A DNA stretch of 64,000 nucleotides from PSRI01 sp041484195 (lineage in GTDB: Bacteria; Bacteroidota; Bacteroidia; Chitinophagales; Chitinophagaceae). Location of the stretch: assembly GCA_041484195.1 (NCBI GenBank), contig JBGPHC010000002.1, forward strand, positions 62,001-126,000, in the 5' to 3' direction. Positions 51,752-59,821 of this stretch are shown piece by piece. The notes under the pieces were generated by a model, which made no database searches, was not told the origin of the DNA, and saw only the letters and a list, made by a program, of their open reading frames with translations. The position numbers and the translations under genes were made by a program. Positions within the stretch are counted from its first letter, which is position 1. Every line of letters begins with the position of its first letter.

Positions 51752-52399
51752 ATGGCTTTCAACTCCTTCATGAAAATATTTCTTCCGAAGGACAGGGTAT
51801 TTTACCAACTTTTTGAGGAGGTGGCTGGCAAGGTGTTGCTGATGGCCCATAAATTGAAAGAAGCCGTCAATGAACACGATTTCGACAGGAGGGCTACGAT
51901 CAGTTCTCAGATTGAAGAACTGGAGCATGTGAATGATGATCTCACCCACAAGATTTTCACCGAATTGGGCCGGAATTTTATAACGCCCTTTGACAGGGAA
52001 GATATTCATTACCTGGCTTCGGCTCTTGACGATATTGCGGATTATATTTTTGCCACATCGAAAAAAATAAATTTTTACAGGATCAACACTAACGACCTGG
52101 GCATTCAAAAATTTGCTGACCTGATTGTGCAGGCCTGCGAATACATTCACAGCGCCGTAAGTGAATTGAGAAATATGAAGAATCTCCGTCAGATTACCGA
52201 GGCGCTTGTAAAAATCAACAGTATCGAGAACCAGGCGGATGATGTTTTCGACATGAGCATTGAGCGGCTTTTTGCCACCGAGCCCGATGCCAAAGAAGTG
52301 ATCAAGAAAAGAGAGATCTACCAGGTAATGGAAATCGCGACAGACAAATGTGAAGACGCCGCCAACGTCATTGAGTCCATTATCGTCAAATATGCCTGA
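51752..52399 (+). CDS. DUF47 (PhoU-like) phosphate transport accessory protein
   Basis: 215 residues, all-helical, no signal. Typical features: FLPKDRVFYQLFEEVAGKVLLMAHKLKEAV, then the metal-site-like pattern IEELEHVNDDLTHKIFTELGRNFITPFDREDIHYLASALDDIADYI and a C-terminal YQVMEIATDKCEDAANVIESI. DUF47 proteins resemble PhoU and regulate or assist the low-affinity phosphate transporter encoded next, 79 nt downstream. Confidence 0.92.
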   Translation: MAFNSFMKIFLPKDRVFYQLFEEVAGKVLLMAHKLKEAVNEHDFDRRATISSQIEELEHVNDDLTHKIFTELGRNFITPFDREDIHYLASALDDIADYIFATSKKINFYRINTNDLGIQKFADLIVQACEYIHSAVSELRNMKNLRQITEALVKINSIENQADDVFDMSIERLFATEPDAKEVIKKREIYQVMEIATDKCEDAANVIESIIVKYA

Positions 52400-52478
52400 C
52401 CAGAAAAAGATCAGTGCCATTTCAATTTTTTCATATTCCACATTCAGCCTCAGATTTTAAAATTTTCAAAATAAACGC

Positions 52479-53675
52479 ATGACGCTTCTGGTCATTATCA
52501 TAATCCTGGCTATTATCTTTGATTATATAAATGGGTTCCATGACGCTGCGAATTCAATTGCGACAGTTGTTTCAACCAAGGTACTCACGCCATTCCAGGC
52601 CGTTCTCTGGGCTGCCCTATTCAATTTTGTCGCTTTTTTTATTTTTAGGGACCATGGTGTGGCCAATACGATTGCCAATACCGTAAAGGAAGGAAATATT
52701 ACACTTCCGGTGATTATTTCGGGTCTCGTGGCTGCCATTATCTGGAACCTCCTGACATGGTGGTTTGGCATACCAACTTCTTCGTCCCACACCCTGATCG
52801 GCGGTTTTGCAGGAGCAGCCATCGCGCATGCGGGCTTCAGTTCCATTAATCCGGATCCCGTGATCAAAACTGTGAGTTTTATTATTCTCGCCCCCCTGGT
52901 AGGGATGATCATGGCTTTCTTCATCTCCGTATGGTTCATTAATTCCTTTCAGAAAGGAATCTGGCCTAAAATCTTTTCATTGTCTGTGATAGCGGCGGTA
53001 GGTATATTCCTCTACAACATTCTTGAATTCCATTCCGAAAAATTGAAAACCCATTTCCATTTATATGGTCTCCGGGTCATATTCGATTCACATAATTTCA
53101 AATGGATATTGCTGGGGCTCATCATAGTTGTAATGGCCACTTTTACCCTTTACCTGAGCCGGCTGAATGCGCATCGCTCCGCGGTCTGGTTTAAACGCCT
53201 GCAATTGGTTTCGTCGGCCGCTTTTAGTATTGGTCATGGCGGCAATGACGCGCAAAAAGTTATGGGCATCATTACCGTGGCCCTGATAGCGAATGGTAAT
53301 ATCAAATCGTTCGGGGAAATGCCGGTATGGGTGCCTTTATCCTGCTATACAGCGATGGCCCTGGGTACGATGAGTGGCGGATGGAGGATTGTGAAAACCA
53401 TGGGAAGCCGCATCACCAAAGTGACTCCCTTCGAAGGAGTGGCCGCAGAGACTGCGGGTGCCATTACACTGTTTGTAACTGAGAATCTCAAGATCCCAGT
53501 CAGCACTACTCACACCATCGCGGGTTCCATTATGGGAGTAGGCGCTACTAAACGCCTTTCGGCCGTACGGTGGGGCGTAACCGTAAATCTTTTATGGGCC
53601 TGGATATTGACCATACCGGTCAGCGCCCTGATGGCCGCGATGGTCTATTATATAGCCCGTTACATTTTCCTATAG
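52479..53675 (+). CDS. PiT-family inorganic phosphate transporter
   Basis: 398 residues with about ten membrane helices. It contains the two PiT signature repeats, GFHDAANSIAT near the start and GHGGNDAQKVMG in the second half, and the matched GIPTSSSHTLIGG and PVSTTHTIAGSIMGVG segments of the inverted repeat fold. It takes up phosphate (as a metal-phosphate complex or with cations) with low affinity. It is co-transcribed with the DUF47 gene; it sits at the end of the phosphate block. Confidence 0.95.
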   Translation: MTLLVIIIILAIIFDYINGFHDAANSIATVVSTKVLTPFQAVLWAALFNFVAFFIFRDHGVANTIANTVKEGNITLPVIISGLVAAIIWNLLTWWFGIPTSSSHTLIGGFAGAAIAHAGFSSINPDPVIKTVSFIILAPLVGMIMAFFISVWFINSFQKGIWPKIFSLSVIAAVGIFLYNILEFHSEKLKTHFHLYGLRVIFDSHNFKWILLGLIIVVMATFTLYLSRLNAHRSAVWFKRLQLVSSAAFSIGHGGNDAQKVMGIITVALIANGNIKSFGEMPVWVPLSCYTAMALGTMSGGWRIVKTMGSRITKVTPFEGVAAETAGAITLFVTENLKIPVSTTHTIAGSIMGVGATKRLSAVRWGVTVNLLWAWILTIPVSALMAAMVYYIARYIFL

Positions 53676-53753
53676 TCCAAACATTTTATACCTTGGAGGG
53701 GATAACTTGCAGGGTTATTCAGTAGCGGAATCAATGACCTTAATCATCAAATT

Positions 53754-54614
53754 ATGAAAGGAATTATACTGGCAGGCGGATCAGGAACCAGGCTGCATCC
53801 CATTACCTATGCTATCAGCAAGCAGATCATGCCCATATATGACAAACCCATGGTCTATTACCCGCTTTCAACCCTGATGCTGGCGGGTATCCGTGATATC
53901 CTGATTATCTCTACGCCCCAGGATCTACCAGGCTTTAAACGATTATTCGGAGATGGCAGCCGTTTGGGATTACAATTCAGCTATGCCGAACAAGCCACCC
54001 CAAACGGGCTGGCGCAGGCTTTCGTAATTGGCGAAAAATTCATAGGCAAGGAAAAAGTGGCGCTGGTTCTGGGTGATAACATTTTTTACGGTGCCGGATT
54101 GGGAGAACAATTGAGCATGAATATTAGTCCGGAAGGTGGCATCATTTATGCCTACCAGGTGAGTGATCCCGAACGTTATGGGGTGGTGGAATTTGATATT
54201 CATATGAACGTCATCTCCATAGAAGAAAAACCTGCAAGGCCCAAAAGCAAGTATGCCGTGCCTGGTCTTTATTTTTATGACAATTCTGTTGTGGAAATCG
54301 CCAGGAACCTCAAACCCTCCCCCAGAGGAGAATTTGAAATCACCGACGTAAACAAAGAATATCTGCGCAGGGGCAAACTCAAGGTTTCCGTTCTGCCCAG
54401 GGGAACAGCCTGGCTGGATACCGGCACTTTTGATTCGCTGATGCAGGCCGCCCTGTTTGTGCAGGTAATAGAACAAAGGCAGGGTATCAAGATCGCCTGT
54501 ATTGAAGAAATTGCATACAGAAAGGGCTTTATAAACCAGGACCAGTTGTTGGAAATGGCCCGGCCTCTCATGAAAAGTGGCTATGGCCAATATTTAATGA
54601 ACTTAGTATCTTGA
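53754..54614 (+). CDS. rfbA: glucose-1-phosphate thymidylyltransferase
   Basis: 286 residues. The nucleotidyltransferase motif is LAGGSGTRLHPIT; the catalytic and sugar sites include KPMVYYPLSTLMLAGI, GDNIFYG and SIEEKPARPKS, and DTGTFDSLMQA lies near the end. It makes dTDP-glucose for rhamnose or other deoxysugars of surface polysaccharide. The rest of the rfb pathway (rfbB, C, D) is not in the window. galE follows 22 nt later, so the two form a nucleotide-sugar operon. Confidence 0.95.
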   Translation: MKGIILAGGSGTRLHPITYAISKQIMPIYDKPMVYYPLSTLMLAGIRDILIISTPQDLPGFKRLFGDGSRLGLQFSYAEQATPNGLAQAFVIGEKFIGKEKVALVLGDNIFYGAGLGEQLSMNISPEGGIIYAYQVSDPERYGVVEFDIHMNVISIEEKPARPKSKYAVPGLYFYDNSVVEIARNLKPSPRGEFEITDVNKEYLRRGKLKVSVLPRGTAWLDTGTFDSLMQAALFVQVIEQRQGIKIACIEEIAYRKGFINQDQLLEMARPLMKSGYGQYLMNLVS

Positions 54615-54636
54615 GCAAAATTTCAGACTGATCGAT

Positions 54637-55692
54637 ATGAAAAAAATTCTGGTAACGGGAGGATGCGGATACATAGGTTCACATACTATTCTGGACCTGA
54701 TCGAAAATGGTTTCGAAGTAATATCGGTCGATAACAATTCCCGTTCCTCTACGCGGCTCCTGGAGGGGATTGAAAAGATTTCAGGAAAAAAAGTCAAGAA
54801 CTATAAGGTTGACCTTTGCAATTTTGATGATACGCATGCCATATTCCAGGAAAATACGGATATAATCGGCATCATCCACTTTGCCGCATTCAAGTCTGTG
54901 GGTGAATCGGTTGAAAAACCATTGTTATACTTTGAAAACAACCTGGTTTCACTCATCAATCTCCTCAAATGTGTGGAAGAATTCGAGATCTCCTATTTTG
55001 TCTTTTCATCTTCCTGCACCGTATATGGCAACCCGGATAAGATTCCCGTCACAGAAGACACGCCACCCAAACCCGCCGAATCACCCTACGGTTATACCAA
55101 ACAAATAGGAGAGCAGATCATAAATGAATTTGCACGCGCCAACCGCGACAAATGCATCCTGCTGAGATATTTCAATCCGGCGGGAGCCCATCCCAGTTCC
55201 CTGCTGGGCGAATACCCCATCGAAAAGCCCCAAAATCTCGTGCCGGCCATTACCCAAACAGCTATCGGCAAGATCCAAACGCTGGAGGTATTCGGAGACG
55301 ACTATCCTACTCGTGATGGCTCCTGCGTGAGGGATTTTATTCATGTGTGCGACCTGGCTCATGCCCATACACTAGCCCTGCAATATCTTCTCGATAATAG
55401 GAATCATGGCTATTGTGATGTTTTTAACCTGGGGACTGGAAGCGGAATTACCGTATTGGAAGCAATCAGGGCATTTGAAAATATCACCGGTGTCAAACTC
55501 AATTATACAATCGGGCCCAGGAGGCCTGGAGATGTAATCGCCATCTACGCCAACAATGATAAAGCCAGGCAATTTTTAAATTGGAACCCCAAATTCAACC
55601 TGGATGATATCATGCTCACTGCCTGGAAATGGGAACAAAAATTAAAGGCCGACGAAAAATTATTCACAGGCAGGAATTTTCAAATGAATTGA
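54637..55692 (+). CDS. galE: UDP-glucose 4-epimerase
   Basis: 351 residues, extended SDR fold. The NAD motif is TGGCGYIGSHTI; the catalytic triad lies in SSSCTVYGNP and SPYGYTKQIGEQII (YxxxK); PRRPGDVIAIYAN is the typical sugar-binding end of GalE. It interconverts UDP-glucose and UDP-galactose for surface polysaccharide and glycolipids. It could supply the UDP-sugar used by the glycosyltransferase at 44195, but no regulation links them in the sequence. Confidence 0.94.
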   Translation: MKKILVTGGCGYIGSHTILDLIENGFEVISVDNNSRSSTRLLEGIEKISGKKVKNYKVDLCNFDDTHAIFQENTDIIGIIHFAAFKSVGESVEKPLLYFENNLVSLINLLKCVEEFEISYFVFSSSCTVYGNPDKIPVTEDTPPKPAESPYGYTKQIGEQIINEFARANRDKCILLRYFNPAGAHPSSLLGEYPIEKPQNLVPAITQTAIGKIQTLEVFGDDYPTRDGSCVRDFIHVCDLAHAHTLALQYLLDNRNHGYCDVFNLGTGSGITVLEAIRAFENITGVKLNYTIGPRRPGDVIAIYANNDKARQFLNWNPKFNLDDIMLTAWKWEQKLKADEKLFTGRNFQMN

Positions 55693-55943
55693 TCCGGGAA
55701 CAGGCATGTAACAACTTCATCCCGCTGCTAAGAAATTCATGCTGTAATTTATTTGAAGGAAAGAAACGGAGTGGGACATTCCGCTCCTGGAGGCTTGATT
55801 ATAATTCCTGGAATAAAAATATTGCCATCTGATTTTCTCAAGATTGATTAAGTGAGCATTTACCAGTACATAAAATAAACCTGCTATCAGTTCAAAAGCG
55901 GAAACTTCTGCTTTACTTTGCTGATCAATCATAATTTCAGATC

Positions 55944-56906
55944 ATGTTAAAAGACATTAAAGTAACAGGCCAGAAAGATACAAGGAGTGGTTTTGGCGAT
56001 GGAATACATGAATTGGGGAAGAAGAATCCAAATGTGGTGGCACTTACGGCCGATCTTGCGGGCTCGCTGAAACTGGGCCCATTTATCAAAGATTTTCCCG
56101 ACCGCTTTTTTCAGTGTGGTATTGCCGAAGCCAATATGATTGGAATAGGCGCCGGACTCACCATTGGCGGCAAGATCCCTTACACAACCACTTTCGCGAA
56201 TTTTTCAACTGGCCGTGTGTATGATCAAATCCGTCAATCCGTGGCTTATTCCGGAAAGAATGTAAAGATCTGCGCTTCGCATGCTGGTCTCACCCTTGGT
56301 GAAGATGGGGCTACACACCAGATTCTCGAAGATATCGGGTTGATGAAAATGCTTCCCGGAATGACGGTTATAGTTCCCTGTGACTATAATCAAACTAAAT
56401 TAGCAACGCTGGCTATTGCCGATTATCCCGGTCCCGTGTACCTGCGATTTGGCCGGCCTGTATGGCCCATATTTACAGATCCCGATCAGGAATTTGAGAT
56501 CGGCAAGGCGCAGTATTTCTCCAGGGGCAATGCTGTGTCCATATTCGCATGCGGGCATATGGTATGGAAAGCCATAGAAGCCGGCATCATCCTGGAAGAG
56601 AAAGGGATAAGCGTGGAATTGATCAATATCCACACTGTAAAACCACTGGACGAAGAAGCCGTATTGAATTCCACCCGAAAAACAAAATGTGCAGTAACTG
56701 TAGAAGAACACAATGTAATTGGCGGATTGGGAGACGCGATTGCTCAATGCACTTCAAAGCATGCACCAATACCCATTGAATATGTGGGCACCCGGGATAC
56801 ATTTGGAGAAAGTGGAAAACCCATGGAACTGCTGAAAAAATATGGCCTCGACAGTCCTGATATTGTAGTGGCAGTGGAAAAAGTTTTGAAAAGAAAACAG
56901 GATTAA
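55944..56906 (+). CDS. transketolase, C-terminal subunit
   Basis: 320 residues, covering the pyrimidine-binding and C-terminal domains of transketolase. The TPP-activating Glu lies in QCGIAEANMIGIGAGL; the substrate-binding loop is CASHAGLTLGEDGATHQ; the C-terminal domain includes VTVEEHNVIGGLGDAI. The diphosphate-binding half is absent, so a separate N-terminal subunit must be encoded elsewhere. Split transketolases are usual in some bacteria and archaea. It lies 251 nt from galE with no gene between, and ends at a strong terminator (56941-56970). Confidence 0.9.
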   Translation: MLKDIKVTGQKDTRSGFGDGIHELGKKNPNVVALTADLAGSLKLGPFIKDFPDRFFQCGIAEANMIGIGAGLTIGGKIPYTTTFANFSTGRVYDQIRQSVAYSGKNVKICASHAGLTLGEDGATHQILEDIGLMKMLPGMTVIVPCDYNQTKLATLAIADYPGPVYLRFGRPVWPIFTDPDQEFEIGKAQYFSRGNAVSIFACGHMVWKAIEAGIILEEKGISVELINIHTVKPLDEEAVLNSTRKTKCAVTVEEHNVIGGLGDAIAQCTSKHAPIPIEYVGTRDTFGESGKPMELLKKYGLDSPDIVVAVEKVLKRKQD

Positions 56907-56940
56907 TTCACTTGGATGAATTAAACTTCAAAGAGAAAAG

Positions 56941-56970
56941 CCAATCTTAAGATTGGTTTTTTTATTTTTA
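56941..56970 (+). terminator. intrinsic terminator whose T-run abuts the sigma factor start
   Basis: CCAATC, loop TTAA, GATTGG (56941-56956) followed by TTTTTTTATTTTTA. The run ends at the ATG at 56970, so no promoter fits between them. Confidence 0.85.
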
Positions 56971-57545
56971 TGCTGAACTCCCAAATTATTCGCATGCCTG
57001 TTAATCCAGAGGATATAGCATTATTGCAGGAATTCCGTATACCTGCAACAAAAGAAAAGGCTTTTACGGCGATTATCAAGAAGTACCAGGAAAAATTGTA
57101 TTGGCATATCCGGCGCATGGTAATTGACCATGAGGATGCCAATGACGTTTTGCAGAATATGTTCATTAAAGTATGGAACGGATTGGAGAATTTCAGGGAG
57201 GATTCCCAACTCTATACCTGGTTGTACAGAATCGCTACCAATGAAAGTCTCTCCTTTCTGGAGCAGCAGAAAAAAAGAAGTTCTGTTTCCATAGACCAGG
57301 AAGAAAATGGTTTGGCCAATCAGCTACAGGCTGATAAGCATTTTGACGGCAACAAGTTGGAGTGGAAATTGCAAATGGCGATTCAAAAGCTCCCTGAAAA
57401 ACAAAGGATTGTCTTCAACCTGAGGTATTTTGATGAGATGCCTTACGAGGAAATGAGCCGTGTTCTGGAAACCTCAGAAGGGGCCCTGAAAGCCAGCTAC
57501 CACCATGCAGTAAAGAAAATTGAAGATTTTATCCTAAATCATTAA
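56970..57545 (+). CDS. ECF-type RNA polymerase sigma factor
   Basis: 191 residues. Region 2 is seen as LYWHIRRMVIDHEDANDVLQNMFIKVWNGLENF with the YTWLYRIATNESL strand-melting part; region 4 is LPEKQRIVFNLRYFDEMPYEEMSRVLETSEGALKASYHHAVKKIE. It is typical of the Bacteroidota ECF group with a membrane regulator encoded next. Start ATG 56970 lies on the edge of the upstream terminator; ATG 56994 (MPVNPEDI) is an alternative. It is followed by the repeat protein and the Spy/CpxP-like protein. Confidence 0.9.
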   Translation: MLNSQIIRMPVNPEDIALLQEFRIPATKEKAFTAIIKKYQEKLYWHIRRMVIDHEDANDVLQNMFIKVWNGLENFREDSQLYTWLYRIATNESLSFLEQQKKRSSVSIDQEENGLANQLQADKHFDGNKLEWKLQMAIQKLPEKQRIVFNLRYFDEMPYEEMSRVLETSEGALKASYHHAVKKIEDFILNH

Positions 57546-57576
57546 ACCAATCGGTTATAACGAAGTCTTAACAAAT

Positions 57577-58404
57577 ATGAACACCCGAGTTTTGATATTG
57601 GAAGAATTGAAGGGCATCAGTCCAGCCGTTGCTAATCTTGAATACCTGAATGTTTTTGAGGTACCGGAAGGCTATTTTGACGATTTAGCCTTGAATATTA
57701 TTCTCAGAATCAGGGAAATGGAGAACCAGCCTTCCGGTCAGGGAGCAGGTTTGGGGGGTTCAACCCTGGACCGCCTCGAAATAAAGAATCCCTTCATGGT
57801 TCAGGAGGGTTATTTCGATTCACTGGCCGGATCTATTATGCAAAAGATCAGGAAACAGGAAGAAGAAAGTTCCGTTGACGGCGAATTGGCCGGACTATCG
57901 CCAGTTCTTGCAAGGCTCAGAAACAAGAATGTTTTCAGCATTCCCGAGGGATATTTTGAGAGCCTTTCCCGAAATATAATGAGCAATGTTGCGTCCCGGC
58001 AGAAAGCCAGGGTTATACCTTTTGTAAAGCCAAAGAGAAACTGGATCTATTTTGCAGCGGCGGCCGCTGTAGCTGGATTTATCGGACTCAGCGCCTTATT
58101 CAATGCTCTCAGGTGGAATGAGGTCAAAACTCCGGTTGCAGTTATAACACCCCTTGCACCACAGGCTGAACCCCTTAAGGACATCCCTTCAGTTTCGGAT
58201 GAGGCGCTTTCAAATTTCCTCAATAATACTTTGGATATTGACGGAACCGGCCTTGACAGCCAAGACAATATCAATGGTTTAGCCCTTCTGAACCTGGATG
58301 ATAACAGCATTCTCGCCGTACTCAAGGAAACTTCGGATAATGAATTCAGGGAGTATTTGAATGAAAACCCATTGGCTGGCGGCGCTTCGTTAGTCACCAA
58401 TTAA
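57577..58404 (+). CDS. probable anti-sigma membrane protein with three internal repeats
   Basis: 275 residues. The cytoplasmic N-terminal part holds three copies of a motif: NVFEVPEGYFDDLALNI (25-41), NPFMVQEGYFDSLAGSI (71-87) and NVFSIPEGYFESLSRNI (118-134), each followed by a basic stretch. One membrane helix lies near 156-176, and an acidic C-terminal domain is then in the periplasm. No standard anti-sigma domain is recognisable, but the gene lies 31 nt after the ECF sigma gene on the same strand, where Bacteroidota normally encode the regulator. It is proposed to hold the sigma factor at the membrane; this is inference. Confidence 0.75.
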   Translation: MNTRVLILEELKGISPAVANLEYLNVFEVPEGYFDDLALNIILRIREMENQPSGQGAGLGGSTLDRLEIKNPFMVQEGYFDSLAGSIMQKIRKQEEESSVDGELAGLSPVLARLRNKNVFSIPEGYFESLSRNIMSNVASRQKARVIPFVKPKRNWIYFAAAAAVAGFIGLSALFNALRWNEVKTPVAVITPLAPQAEPLKDIPSVSDEALSNFLNNTLDIDGTGLDSQDNINGLALLNLDDNSILAVLKETSDNEFREYLNENPLAGGASLVTN

Positions 58405-58419
58405 AAAATAAAGTTGGAG

Positions 58420-58848
58420 ATGAAAAAATTATTTTTGATTTTAGGATTTAGTATTTTCGCCTTCCTGCCAGGTAGGTCCCAGGATGATATTGGTGTTGGA
58501 AACCAGGGAGAAAAAATAAGGGCTCTTGAAATAGCATATATTACCAAGCAACTGAACCTTAGTTCCGAAGAAGCTGAAAAATTCTGGCCCGTTTTTAATA
58601 AGTACAGGATGGACGTAAAGAATGTTCTTACAGACAAGAATATTCATGACGACTTGGAAAAGCAGCAAAAAGTATTGGATATCCGTAAGAAATACAGGAC
58701 TGAATTTGCAAGGATCCTAAATCCCGAGAGGGCCCAGGAAGTGTATGGATCGGAAGACAGGTTTAGAGATCTTTTGAAAAGGGAATGGATGCAGCGATTG
58801 AAGCAGCGTCAGGAACTTAGGCCACTCAAAAAAGACAAAGGTTTTTAA
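58420..58848 (+). CDS. Spy/CpxP-like small periplasmic protein
   Basis: 142 residues from ATG 58420, with a signal peptide (MKKLFLILGFSIFAFLPGRSQ). The mature part is helical and charged: YITKQLNLSSEEAEKFWPVFNKYRMDVKNVL, then a basic helix KKYRTEFARILNPERAQEVYGSEDRF, reminiscent of the LTXXQ-family and Spy chaperones. It is 15 nt after the membrane regulator, so the sigma, regulator and this protein form an envelope-stress-like unit. A terminator follows at 58906-58941. Confidence 0.8.
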   Translation: MKKLFLILGFSIFAFLPGRSQDDIGVGNQGEKIRALEIAYITKQLNLSSEEAEKFWPVFNKYRMDVKNVLTDKNIHDDLEKQQKVLDIRKKYRTEFARILNPERAQEVYGSEDRFRDLLKREWMQRLKQRQELRPLKKDKGF

Positions 58849-58905
58849 AAAAAAATAAAAATAATTTACCTAATTTTAACTTGGTGTTTTTCATAGGTTA
58901 GCAAC

Positions 58906-58941
58906 GGCTGGCTCTGTCTAGAGCTGGCCTTCATTTTTTTT
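58906..58941 (+). terminator. intrinsic terminator after the sigma-factor operon
   Basis: GGCTGGCTCT, loop GTCT, AGAGCTGGCC (58906-58929, two G-T pairs), followed by TTCATTTTTTTT. It lies 57 nt after the stop codon. Confidence 0.85.
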
Positions 58942-58982
58942 AGGGAAAAACAGGGGGAAAGCCCTGAGCCTCAATAAGAATC

Positions 58983-59747
58983 TCAGGCAAGCGGATTACG
59001 GAATTTCCAGACCGGATTTTTTACGTCGTGATAAAAAAGAAAGGTCCAGTTCTCATCCTGCCCCTTCTTCCACCATTCCTGCCTCAATTCCATGCATTTT
59101 TTTCCGTCAAAATCGTATTTCGCGATGAACTTGTTTTTCATTTGATGCAATTGCGGAGCCACATCGGCGCCAAAAAATATTATTTCATCTCCTTCCTCAA
59201 TCCAAAAAACCTGGTGAAAAGGAGAATGTGCACCGGTGAGTTCATAGCGGATATAGCCATCAATCATACCATTGTTCTCCACAAACTCCACATTCGCAGT
59301 TGACTTCAACAATTCAAACTCGTTGGGAATATAGGATGGAAGGCCTTTCTGAAATGCAAAATTCAATTCCTGCCTCTGCAAATAATAAGTCGCGTGCGGA
59401 AAACTCAGGTGCCGGTTGCCCAGGATCGGATCCGCCAGGCTGATACCTCCGGCGTGATCCTTGTGCAAATGCGAGACCAGCACTTTTGTAATATCCAATG
59501 GGCTGATCCCATTATCAACCAGATTTTGATGTATCTGAAGGATTCCATCATCATTGGAAAAGCCTAATCCCGTATCCAATAACAATATATCCCTGGATGT
59601 TATTACTACAAAAGGTTGCACTTCCACCAACAGACTTCCGATTGGACGCTTCTGCAAATCATCATTACCCAGGTCAAATGGAACAAATAGCTTTGATTTG
59701 TCGATGGTAAATGTGCCTTCAGAAAGTGGTATAATGGTCATGCCCAT
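58983..59747 (-). CDS. MBL-fold metallo-hydrolase
   Basis: 254 residues, metallo-beta-lactamase fold. Metal ligands are visible: SHLHKDHAGG (HxHxDH), the His in TGAHSPFHQVF, Asp in FFGADVAP and a late His in FLFYHDVKNPV. No signal peptide. It has about the same plan as the 1311-2153 protein but is shorter and not obviously a close paralogue. Substrate unknown, possibly a lactone or phosphodiester. A second ATG two codons later (59741) is an alternative start. Its promoter was not found. Confidence 0.88.
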   Translation of the reverse strand: MGMTIIPLSEGTFTIDKSKLFVPFDLGNDDLQKRPIGSLLVEVQPFVVITSRDILLLDTGLGFSNDDGILQIHQNLVDNGISPLDITKVLVSHLHKDHAGGISLADPILGNRHLSFPHATYYLQRQELNFAFQKGLPSYIPNEFELLKSTANVEFVENNGMIDGYIRYELTGAHSPFHQVFWIEEGDEIIFFGADVAPQLHQMKNKFIAKYDFDGKKCMELRQEWWKKGQDENWTFLFYHDVKNPVWKFRNPLA

Positions 59748-59821
59748 TGCGGGATTGTTATTTGGATCATGGAAAAAGGCAAATGTAATGCATGAATGGG
59801 GATGGGATGCAATCAGGTGTC

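Noticed and set aside
51509..52441. 310-codon minus-strand open frame opposite the DUF47 gene
   Set aside because: It is antisense to a clear DUF47 gene; its length comes from codon bias of the real gene and its translation matches no family.
53970..54590. 206-codon minus-strand frame
   Set aside because: Antisense shadow of rfbA.
55755..55800. Small hairpin GGAGTGG/CCGCTCC after galE
   Set aside because: Weak stem and no T-run, so not called a terminator.
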